DNA of 27,775 nt from JAADEM01 sp965371855 (GTDB taxonomy: Bacteria > Bacteroidota > Bacteroidia > Bacteroidales > Marinilabiliaceae), in NCBI GenBank assembly GCA_965371855.1, contig CBDUZZ010000063.1, positions 1-27,775 of the forward strand. The letters are read 5' to 3'. The position numbers and the translations under genes are program-made. Positions 1 to 7,452 of the stretch are shown piece after piece; position 1 is the first letter of the stretch; the number at the start of each line of letters is the position of its first letter. The notes below the pieces were generated by a model that was given only the letters and a program-made list of their open reading frames with translations, was not told the origin of the DNA and ran no database searches.

Positions 1-144
1 GGATAAAATTAAAGAGACTTTATCCGTCAATTGACGATTAACTTAACACTAGTTATGAAAAAGATAAAGATGATAGTTAAGGTTTATTTAATAAGAATTT
101 CACCTTATCCAAACTTTAAATAATCAATATTCAATAATAAATTG

Positions 145-2184
145 TCAATTGTTGATTAGTCCACTTCGTTTCAACAATGGCTCAACTGATGGTTCATGTC
201 CCCGGAATGCTTTATACAGTTCCATCGGATGCTGTGAGCCTCCTTTTTCAAGGATGTTTGTCCTGAAAGAGTGTGCAACATCTTTGTTAAATACTCCTTT
301 TTCTTTGAAAGCTTCAAAAGCATCGGCATCAAGCACTTCTGCCCATTTGTAGCCGTAATAACCTGCTGAATAGCCACCGTCAAAAATATGTGAAAAGGCT
401 GTGTTTACACAACTACCTTCAACAGGTGGAAACAGTTCGGTCGGTGCCATTGCTTTTTTCTCAAATTCAACTACATCACCATCAAATGGTTTTGTAAGTG
501 TGTGCCAGGCCATGTCGTTAAGCCCAAACGATAGCTGACGAACAGTTGCATATCCGCTTTGGAAAATAGTGCTGCCAATGAGTTTGTCTATAAGTTTATC
601 AGGAATAGTTTCACCTGTTTGGTAGTGAATGCCTATCTGTTTAAGCCACTTTTTTTCGCTTGCCCAGTTCTCCATTATTTGTGATGGCAGTTCAACAAAA
701 TCGCGATAAACATTTGTGCCGGACTGACTTTCGTAGTAGGTTCTGCTTAACATTCCGTGCAGCCCGTGTCCGAACTCATGCAGGAAAGTCTGAACTTCCC
801 TGAAAGTAAGCAGCGATGGTTTTGTTTCTGTTGGCCTGGTGAAATTGGTTACAAGTGATATGTGCGGACGAATATCTTTACCGTTAGCAATGTATTGTTC
901 GCGGAAAGCTGTCATCCATGCTCCGCCCTGCTTCGATGGGCGAGGGAAGTAATCGATGTAAAGAACGCTAAGAAACTCGTCGTTTTCATCGAGAACTTTA
1001 AAAGTCTTAATCTCTTTGTGGTACTTAGGTATGTTGTTAACCTCCTTGAATTTTATGTCGTATAATTTTTCGGCAAGACCAAGAACTCCATTTTCTACAT
1101 TTTCAAGTTGAAAATAGGGTTTGACTATTTCATCGTTTAGTCCAAACTTTTCCGTTTGGAGTTTTTCGCTGTAGTACATGAAATCCCATCGCTGCAAGTC
1201 ATCGTTAAAGCCCTTTCTCTTAGCAAAAGCAGTTACCTCCTCAATATCCTTTTTTGCAAAAGATAGCGATGCATCAAGTAGTTCCTGTAAAAATACTGTT
1301 ACTCTCTCTCTTGTTGATGCCATGCTTTTTTCAAGCACATAATCGGCATGAGTATTATACCCTAACAAACGAGCTTTTTCGGATCTTAACGAAACAATTT
1401 TTTTGATTATCTCTTTGTTGTCATTTTTGTTATTTTGGTTTCCCCGACGTGAGTATGTCCGGTAAAACTTTTCCCTCAGTTCACGGTTGTCAGCGTATTT
1501 CATAAACGGCATGTATGATGGAAACTGTAGTGAGAACATCCATCCCTCTTTATCTTCACTTTTTGCCAGTGCAGCAGCCGCTTCAACAGCGCCTTCGGGT
1601 AAACCACTTAAATCATTTTTGTCGGTGATATGTAGTTTGTAATCGTTGGTTTCGGCAAGAATATTTTCACCAAATTGTAACGACAGTTGTGCCAGCTTTT
1701 TGGTAATCTCACGATATCTCTCTTTTTCTTTTCCTGTTAGTTGAGCTCCTTTAAGTACAAACTCTTTATAAGTGTCATAAAGAAGTTTCTGTTGATCCTG
1801 ACGCAAAGCAGTTTTGTCGCAGTAGTCAAACACATACTTAACATTCTTAAATAGTTGTTCGTTCAGCCATATGTCATTACTGAATTCAGTTAACAGAGGC
1901 GATACTTCACGGGCAATCCCTTGTATTTTCTCGTTAGTATTAGCATGGTTAAGGTTGAAAAAGATATTACTGATAACATTCAATTGCTTACCTGTTTTTT
2001 CTAACGCTTCAACTGTGTTTTTAAAATCAGGTTTTTCAGTGTTGTTAGTTATTTTTTCAATCTCTTTTCTCGCTATTGCTATAGCCTCATTAAATGCCGG
2101 TAGGTAGTCATCCTCTTTAATAAGATGAAAAGGAGGTGTTTGATATGGTGTGTTGAATGGTAGTAAAAGTATATTTTTGTTCAT
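145..2184 (-). CDS. M3 family metallopeptidase (oligopeptidase / dipeptidyl carboxypeptidase type)
   Basis: A 679-aa zinc peptidase of family M3 (thimet oligopeptidase, oligopeptidase A and Dcp group), which cleaves short peptides during peptide turnover. The HExxH motif is HEFGH at residues 469-473. The third zinc ligand is E498 in FVELPSQIMENW, exactly 29 residues after H469 as in thimet oligopeptidase, so the predicted ligands are H469, H473 and E498 with E470 catalytic. The C-terminal segment GYSAGYYGYKWAEVLDAD (about 604-621) is the family's substrate-binding tyrosine region. Length is normal for M3A enzymes. No signal peptide is obvious, which suggests a cytoplasmic enzyme. It is divergent from the trhA-like gene and unrelated to the sugar locus. 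Dcp-like versus oligopeptidase A-like specificity cannot be decided from the sequence. Confidence 0.95.
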   Translation of the reverse strand: MNKNILLLPFNTPYQTPPFHLIKEDDYLPAFNEAIAIARKEIEKITNNTEKPDFKNTVEALEKTGKQLNVISNIFFNLNHANTNEKIQGIAREVSPLLTEFSNDIWLNEQLFKNVKYVFDYCDKTALRQDQQKLLYDTYKEFVLKGAQLTGKEKERYREITKKLAQLSLQFGENILAETNDYKLHITDKNDLSGLPEGAVEAAAALAKSEDKEGWMFSLQFPSYMPFMKYADNRELREKFYRTYSRRGNQNNKNDNKEIIKKIVSLRSEKARLLGYNTHADYVLEKSMASTRERVTVFLQELLDASLSFAKKDIEEVTAFAKRKGFNDDLQRWDFMYYSEKLQTEKFGLNDEIVKPYFQLENVENGVLGLAEKLYDIKFKEVNNIPKYHKEIKTFKVLDENDEFLSVLYIDYFPRPSKQGGAWMTAFREQYIANGKDIRPHISLVTNFTRPTETKPSLLTFREVQTFLHEFGHGLHGMLSRTYYESQSGTNVYRDFVELPSQIMENWASEKKWLKQIGIHYQTGETIPDKLIDKLIGSTIFQSGYATVRQLSFGLNDMAWHTLTKPFDGDVVEFEKKAMAPTELFPPVEGSCVNTAFSHIFDGGYSAGYYGYKWAEVLDADAFEAFKEKGVFNKDVAHSFRTNILEKGGSQHPMELYKAFRGHEPSVEPLLKRSGLINN

Positions 2185-2234
2185 TTTTGGTCGTTTATAA
2201 AGTTCTTAAAGTTGAAAGCGTTGTGGTCGTGTCA

Positions 2235-2242
2235 CAAAGATA
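2235..2242 (-). promoter_or_regulatory. Possible Bacteroidota -7 element for the M3 peptidase gene
   Basis: On the minus strand this reads TATCTTTG, a match to the Bacteroidota -7 consensus TAnnTTTG. It lies about 50 nt upstream of the M3 start codon. No -33 TTTG at good spacing is clear (one lies 13 nt upstream, which is short), so this is a candidate only. Confidence 0.3.
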
Positions 2243-2372
2243 CTCAAAGGAGTTACAAAACTCTTAGAGGGACGTAGAAGATTAATAAACTTTGAGTATT
2301 TTGTGCATTCTGTGTCATAGCATAGGGTAAAAGGTTTTTGAGGAAACAAACTTATTTTTTAACTTTATAAAC

Positions 2373-3014
2373 ATGCAAAACGAAGTCAAATTGTATACCC
2401 CTCTGGAAGAGAAGATAAATATCTATTCCCACGCATTTGGGTTACTGTTAAGCGTTGTCGCACTTATGCTGCTTGTTCTGAAATCAGTAGCATTAGGCAG
2501 GGATGGAGAGTATTTTTTCAGTATGGTTATATATGGGGCAAGCTTAATCTTACTCTATACTGCTTCCACCTTTTATCATAAAGAGAAAGAACTGGAAAAA
2601 CGCAGGAGGTTACGGGTTTTCGATCATGCAGCTATTTATGTTCTTATTGCGGGTACTTATACTCCTTTTGCAATTGTTACTTTACATGGTTCAATCGGTT
2701 GGTGGGTTTTTGGAATTGTATGGGGATTGGCAATAACTGGGATAGTTTTGAAAATATTCTTTACGGGAAAATTCTCACTTGTTTCAACATTGATGTACAT
2801 CTTTATGGGTTGGATGGCTGTTTTTGTGATAAAACCCTTGATGAATAATTTGTCTGCCGAAAGCCTGTTTTGGCTTGCTGCCGGAGGATTAGCTTATACC
2901 GTGGGAGCCATACTGTACAGCATTAAAAAGATACCTTTTAATCATGCTGTATTTCATGTTTTCGTTCTTATTGGCAGCTTCTGCCATTTTGTGAGTGTTT
3001 ATTGGTATGTGTAA
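2373..3014 (+). CDS. trhA: TrhA / hemolysin III family membrane protein (PAQR superfamily)
   Basis: A 213-aa integral membrane protein with about seven hydrophobic segments. It carries the conserved PAQR/CREST residues: S65xxxH69 in the ASTFYH segment, D84-H85 in FDHAAIY, and H191xxxH195 near the C-terminus. In this superfamily these bind a metal inside the membrane. GTYTPF (94-99) is typical of the YqfA/TrhA branch. Bacterial members are linked to membrane-fluidity homeostasis; the name 'hemolysin III' is historical. Length is normal. The start is preceded by an AT-rich leader without a Shine-Dalgarno sequence, as is common in Bacteroidota. The stop codon overlaps the first stem of the terminator that follows. 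Confidence 0.92.
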   Translation: MQNEVKLYTPLEEKINIYSHAFGLLLSVVALMLLVLKSVALGRDGEYFFSMVIYGASLILLYTASTFYHKEKELEKRRRLRVFDHAAIYVLIAGTYTPFAIVTLHGSIGWWVFGIVWGLAITGIVLKIFFTGKFSLVSTLMYIFMGWMAVFVIKPLMNNLSAESLFWLAAGGLAYTVGAILYSIKKIPFNHAVFHVFVLIGSFCHFVSVYWYV

Positions 3015-3049
3015 AAAAATCGACAAACATTGAGATTGTCGATTTTTTT
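3013..3049. terminator. Bidirectional intrinsic terminator
   Basis: A perfect 14-bp stem (3013-3026 with 3036-3049) with a 9-nt loop, beginning with seven A and ending with seven T, so it can terminate transcription in both directions. On the plus strand it ends the trhA-like gene. On the minus strand it lies just past the tRNA 3' fragment and was probably the terminator of that lost tRNA gene (inference). Confidence 0.85.
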
Positions 3050-3051
3050 GT

Positions 3052-3075
3052 CGGGATGACAAGATTTGAACTTGC
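3052..3075 (-). pseudogene. tRNA-Pro-like 3' end fragment (T arm plus 3' acceptor strand)
   Basis: On the minus strand the 24 nt read as a complete T arm (GCAAG / TTCAAAT / CTTGT) followed by the 3' acceptor strand CATCCCG, with A next as discriminator. No D arm or 5' acceptor strand follows at the expected distance. It resembles the 3' end of the intact tRNA-Pro at 27618-27693: 3048-3073 matches 27615-27640 at 24 of 26 positions. One of the two differences, with its pairing partner, makes a compensatory G-C to C-G swap in the T stem, so the fragment comes from a once-functional tRNA. The bases just before it (TGGGA on the minus strand) could be the end of an anticodon loop, but this is uncertain. 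Confidence 0.7.
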
Positions 3076-3179
3076 TCCCATTAATGCCTTTATATCAATG
3101 ATTTACCGCAATTTGATTTTTACGGGTCACCGTTTTGGGCACATTTATAGAACGTTATTATTTATACAGTAAAGATATG

Positions 3180-3198
3180 AATTTCTAAGTTAGAAATT
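3180..3198 (-). terminator. Weak hairpin after the complete HTCS gene
   Basis: An 8-bp perfect stem (3180-3187 with 3191-3198) with a 3-nt loop, just downstream of the HTCS stop codon. There is no T tract after it on the minus strand, so termination here is doubtful. It may only be an mRNA 3'-end structure. Confidence 0.25.
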
Positions 3199-3203
3199 AA
3201 TAT

Positions 3204-6200
3204 TTACGCTTTTTGTTTGCCGTTCTTCTTATACTCCGAAGGAGTTACCCCATACTCCTTTTTAAAACAAGTACTAAAATATTTTGAGTTAGAGAAGCCG
3301 GTATTGTCACTAATTTCGTTGATGGTAAAGTCGCTTTTTTGTAATAATTGTGCAGCTCTTTGTAAACGGTAGATTCGTATGAAATCGTTTATCTTTTTTC
3401 CGGTTAGGGCGATAAGTTTTCTGTAAAGGGTTGAATGGCTCATTCCAATTTCGCGGGCAATAAATTCAACTGTTAATTCAGTATCTGAAATATTTTCGTC
3501 TATTATTTTCGATAGTTTTTGCAGGAAAATTTCATCGGGATTGGTTATGGAAAGTTCTCCGGGTTCAAGTATAGATTGACGTTTAAACCGCTCATGCAGC
3601 TGCCTGCGTATTTCAATTAGGTTGGCTACCCGTATATTTAGCAACTCAAAACTAAATGGCTTTGTGATATAATCATCAGCACCGGTTTCCAGACCTTCAA
3701 TCTGGTAAATTTTGGCAGAACGTGCAGTTAACAGAATTACCGGAATATGACTGGTGCGGAAATCCTTTTTCAATTCGCGGCACATTTCAACGCCATCCAT
3801 TTCAGGCATAATAACATCGCTAATAACTATATCGGGGATATGCTCCAATGCCAGCTCCAGACCTTTACGACCATTGTATGCTTTTAAAATTTCATACTCG
3901 CTTGTAAAACCTTCACCTATAAAATTGTTCAATTCCACATTATCTTCTACTATTAACATCAGTGGAAGATTTTCATTCAGTGGTCTAACATCAACAAGCA
4001 AATCTTGCTCGATTTCCACATCCTGATAAATTTCCTTAGATTCTGTCAGCCATTCTTCTTCGCGGTAACTTTTCTTTTGCGAGGGTAGCGTTATTGTAAA
4101 AATACTGCCCTTTCCCTCCGTACTTTTTACTTCAATATTACCATGGTGCAATTCAACCATATTTTTAGTAAGGGCGAGACCGATACCAGTACCTTTTATG
4201 TCGAGACTGCCGTTGTTCTGGTAAAACAGTTCAAAAATATTTTCAATGTCGTCTGTAGAAATTCCTTTACCAGAATCGACAACGGAAATTTGTACACGTG
4301 GCACGTCTTCAATTTCTATTGGTTTCAGCCGGAGTAGTACCTCTCCTTGGTCGGGAGTAAACTTAAAGGCATTCGACAATAAGTTAAAAACCATTATCTC
4401 AACTTTGTTTTTATCAAAGAAACAAGTTAAACTCTTATAGTCCGATTTTACTCGAAAACTGATGTTTTTTTGCACCGCAAGTTCGTTGAAAGAAAGCGAA
4501 ATTTCTTTGATAAAAGCAACTATATCAGCCTCTTCAACCTGCAATTTCATTTTGCCACTTTCCAGCTTCCTGAAATCGAGAAGTTGGTTGACCATGTGTA
4601 ATAACCTTTCGCCATTGCGTTGCATCACTTTTAGCTGTTTTTTCGCACCTTCGTCTTTAGTAAAGCTTGAAATTAACCTATCAAGCGGCCCTAAAATAAG
4701 CGTAAGTGGAGTTCTGAGTTCATGCGAAATATTTGTAAAAAAGCCAATTTTTAAAAGGTTAAGTTCGTTGTCTTTTTCGTGTTTATATTTTTCAATTTCT
4801 AATTGATTTCTTAAACGAATGCGGTTTGAATATTCCCTTAAAACAAAATAAATGATAGTACCTAAAACAACAAGGTACAATAGATAAGCCCAGCCCGTTT
4901 TCCAAAACGGAGGTGAAATGCTAACCTTGATTATCGTCTCTTTCGAGCCCCAAACGCCAGCACTGTTTGCACCAATAATTTTAAAAGTATAATCTCCTGG
5001 AGTTAGGTTTGAATAGGAAGCAAGCCGCATTTTCGAATCGGTTTCAATCCATCGGTTATCGGCACCGCTTAACTGGTATTTGTATTTAATTTTGGCAGGA
5101 TTCTGAAAGCCAGGAGCTGCAAATTCAAAAGAGATGTTATTTAAATAGTGGGGTAGTGAAATCTTCTGAGTGTGCGAAATGGTATTCTCTAACGGTACAA
5201 TTCCATCTACGTTTTGACCTGCCTCAATTAATTTATTAAAAAGCCTAAACCCGGTTAGTGTAACCTCAACTTCTTCAATGTTCTGCTCAATTTCGTTTGG
5301 GTAGAATGAAATCAGTCCTTTTTTACTACTGAAAAAAAGTTCGCCATCGTTGGTTTGAACGATGGAGCCTGCTTCGAAATCGTTGGTAGGTAAACCATCG
5401 TCGGTATTTAGAATGTAAAACTTACCATTTCTTTGATTGTAACGCGAAATACCTTTATTTGTGCAGCTCCAAATATACCCGTTATTATCCTCGAATACCC
5501 CATAAACCGAGTTACTTGGCATTCCATTATCGGTTTGAAATGTAGTCCATTCTTCATCTTCAGGGTTTAATTTACACAAGCCCAGTGCATCGGTAGCCAA
5601 CCAAATGTTTCCATCAGAATCTTCCGTTATATCATGAACAGGAGTGTTTTTCAATAACTCAGGTAAGTTAATTCTTCCAATCTGGTTGATGAATATTTGG
5701 TTTTTCAGGTTTAAAAATTGTGCACCTTCATCGGTTCCCAGCCACAATCTGTTTTTACTATCTTCAAATAAACACCTTACACGGTCTGAATTTATGCCGC
5801 CTGAGTCTTCCTGATTATGTTGAAAATGGATAAATTCATTTTTGGTTGGATTATAAAAATCTAAACCACCACCCATTGTTGCAAACCATATATTCCCATG
5901 TTCGTCTTCTTCAATATCAAAAATATGGTCGTTTATTAAGCTGTTCGGGTTGGCAATATTATTTTTAAAATTGGTAATGCGCCCTGTTTTAGTATTAATG
6001 CGGTCGGCTCCGCCAAGAAATGTTCCCGACCAGATATTGTGTTTACTGTCTTCGTTTAGAGTAAGAATAATATTGGTGCTAATGGAATTCGGATTGTCGG
6101 GGCTGTTCCTGTAATTTTTGAATGTGCGAGTATTCAAATCCAATACATCGATGCCGCTTCCACCTGTTCCTATCCAGAGTTTATTGTTTTGAGCCAGACA

Positions 6201-7304
6201 CAAGGTTACAACCACCCTGAAACTAAGTCTGTTTTCGCCAGAGCTTGATGGCAGGTAAACTTTAAACGGACTGTTTTGGCTCACATTCACAACACCATCG
6301 CCCATTCCAAGCCAGAGAGTTAGTCTTTTATCAATAAAAATACTGTATGACGAGTTGTTGGTAAGGCTATTGGGGTCTAGCGGGTTATGTTTGAAATGAT
6401 GGAAATCGAGTGTTTTTGTATTTAGGAGGTTCAAACCACCGCCATCGGTAGTAATCCAAATTTCGCCCGGCGCACCTTCTACCATGCCGGTAATTATGTT
6501 ATTGCTGATCGTGTTGCTTTTTATGCCGGATTGATAGTAATGTTTAAACGATTTGTCCTTTTCATCGAAGCGGTAAAGTCCGTCGCCTTCGGTGCCAATC
6601 CAGAAATACCCCTGATGGTCGCGAAATATTTTTTGGCCGCTCCTGACCGACTGATAACCACCTTGATTAAACCAGAATCTTTCAAACAACTTTTTTTCAC
6701 GTTGAAATAAATCTAAAGCTCCGCTGTTTGTTGCAATCCAAATTCTGCCAATGTTGTCTTCATAAATATCAAAAACGTCGTTGTTGCTAAGTGCCGCAAT
6801 GTTGTTTGAGTGATTTTGAAAATGTTCAATTACCCGATTGTTTTTGTCGAGTACATAAACCCCGTTGCCTATTGTCCCAGCCCAAAGTAATCCCTGATGG
6901 TCGCGATGGATACAACTAACCGGATGTTTGCCAATATTTTTGAAATGTGTAAAATTGTCTTTTCGCGGATTGTATAAGCACATACCGGCATTTGCCGTTC
7001 CAACCCACAAAAAACCTTCCTTTTCAGGATATAACGAGATTACATTGTTTCCGCAAATAGATGTGCTATCGTTAGGATTGTTGGTGAATATTTTAAACTC
7101 GTATCCGTCGTGCCGGTACAGCCCGTGTGTGCCACCAAACCACATGAATCCATTTTGGTCTTGAACAATGCTGTTTATTGAGGTTAGCCCGTCTTCAACT
7201 ACAAAACGGTTGAATTTTATATCGGGTTGTTGCGAAATTGCTGATTTACCACCGATTCCTATCAGTAGTAATAGCACGAAAAATATTTGCAAAATCCTGC
7301 ACAT
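3204..7304 (-). CDS. Hybrid two-component system (HTCS) regulator, complete
   Basis: A 1366-aa one-protein two-component system. A signal peptide (1-24) precedes a periplasmic sensor built of Reg_prop beta-propeller repeats (repeated W-x-G-T/A-x-x-x-G motifs, about 30-670) and a Y_Y_Y domain (about 730-797). A transmembrane helix (804-823) follows. The cytoplasmic part has HisKA with phospho-acceptor H861 in HELRTP, HATPase_c (N974/N978, D1010-S-G-K-G and GTGIGLAL), a receiver domain with phosphorylated D1163 and K1215, and a C-terminal AraC-type HTH_18 domain (about 1265-1362). All key residues are present. Family members bind an oligosaccharide in the periplasm and activate their PUL, so this is the likely activator of the adjacent sus and glycosidase genes. 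It lies 148 bp after the GH89 gene and probably has its own promoter. Confidence 0.97.
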   Translation of the reverse strand: MCRILQIFFVLLLLIGIGGKSAISQQPDIKFNRFVVEDGLTSINSIVQDQNGFMWFGGTHGLYRHDGYEFKIFTNNPNDSTSICGNNVISLYPEKEGFLWVGTANAGMCLYNPRKDNFTHFKNIGKHPVSCIHRDHQGLLWAGTIGNGVYVLDKNNRVIEHFQNHSNNIAALSNNDVFDIYEDNIGRIWIATNSGALDLFQREKKLFERFWFNQGGYQSVRSGQKIFRDHQGYFWIGTEGDGLYRFDEKDKSFKHYYQSGIKSNTISNNIITGMVEGAPGEIWITTDGGGLNLLNTKTLDFHHFKHNPLDPNSLTNNSSYSIFIDKRLTLWLGMGDGVVNVSQNSPFKVYLPSSSGENRLSFRVVVTLCLAQNNKLWIGTGGSGIDVLDLNTRTFKNYRNSPDNPNSISTNIILTLNEDSKHNIWSGTFLGGADRINTKTGRITNFKNNIANPNSLINDHIFDIEEDEHGNIWFATMGGGLDFYNPTKNEFIHFQHNQEDSGGINSDRVRCLFEDSKNRLWLGTDEGAQFLNLKNQIFINQIGRINLPELLKNTPVHDITEDSDGNIWLATDALGLCKLNPEDEEWTTFQTDNGMPSNSVYGVFEDNNGYIWSCTNKGISRYNQRNGKFYILNTDDGLPTNDFEAGSIVQTNDGELFFSSKKGLISFYPNEIEQNIEEVEVTLTGFRLFNKLIEAGQNVDGIVPLENTISHTQKISLPHYLNNISFEFAAPGFQNPAKIKYKYQLSGADNRWIETDSKMRLASYSNLTPGDYTFKIIGANSAGVWGSKETIIKVSISPPFWKTGWAYLLYLVVLGTIIYFVLREYSNRIRLRNQLEIEKYKHEKDNELNLLKIGFFTNISHELRTPLTLILGPLDRLISSFTKDEGAKKQLKVMQRNGERLLHMVNQLLDFRKLESGKMKLQVEEADIVAFIKEISLSFNELAVQKNISFRVKSDYKSLTCFFDKNKVEIMVFNLLSNAFKFTPDQGEVLLRLKPIEIEDVPRVQISVVDSGKGISTDDIENIFELFYQNNGSLDIKGTGIGLALTKNMVELHHGNIEVKSTEGKGSIFTITLPSQKKSYREEEWLTESKEIYQDVEIEQDLLVDVRPLNENLPLMLIVEDNVELNNFIGEGFTSEYEILKAYNGRKGLELALEHIPDIVISDVIMPEMDGVEMCRELKKDFRTSHIPVILLTARSAKIYQIEGLETGADDYITKPFSFELLNIRVANLIEIRRQLHERFKRQSILEPGELSITNPDEIFLQKLSKIIDENISDTELTVEFIAREIGMSHSTLYRKLIALTGKKINDFIRIYRLQRAAQLLQKSDFTINEISDNTGFSNSKYFSTCFKKEYGVTPSEYKKNGKQKA

Positions 7305-7331
7305 TCTATTTAACAGCTTTGTTTAATAACA

Positions 7332-7348
7332 ATGTAATAAAATTACAT
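7332..7348. repeat. Perfect 17-bp palindrome upstream of the HTCS gene
   Basis: ATGTAAT-AAA-ATTACAT, a perfect 7-bp inverted repeat 28 nt upstream of the HTCS start and followed on the plus strand by a run of ten T. It could be an operator, or a weak terminator for plus-strand transcription. Nothing in the sequence decides between these. Confidence 0.3.
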
Positions 7349-7374
7349 CATTTTTTTTTAACAGAAAAACTTTT

Positions 7375-7409
7375 GAAAGATAATGAAACTTGTCATAATT
7401 GCTTCCAAA
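7375..7409 (-). promoter_or_regulatory. Candidate promoter for the complete HTCS
   Basis: On the minus strand TTTG (7406-7409) is followed 23 nt later by TATCTTTC (7375-7382), which differs by one base from the Bacteroidota -7 consensus TAnnTTTG. The spacing is at the long end of the accepted range. It lies about 70 nt upstream of the HTCS start, in the only gap that separates this gene from the enzyme operon. Confidence 0.3.
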
Positions 7410-7452
7410 GGTTACCTAATCAAACCAACTAAACTATTGCGAAATGGTTTTA

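Noticed and set aside
3052..3140. A complete second tRNA at the left end
   Set aside because: Only the T arm and 3' acceptor strand are present. No matching 5' acceptor CGGGATG or D arm lies within 100 bp.
7332..7360. Palindrome plus T-run as a plus-strand terminator
   Set aside because: No plus-strand gene ends here. The stem is only A-T rich with one G-C pair per arm, so it is listed as a palindrome, not as a terminator.
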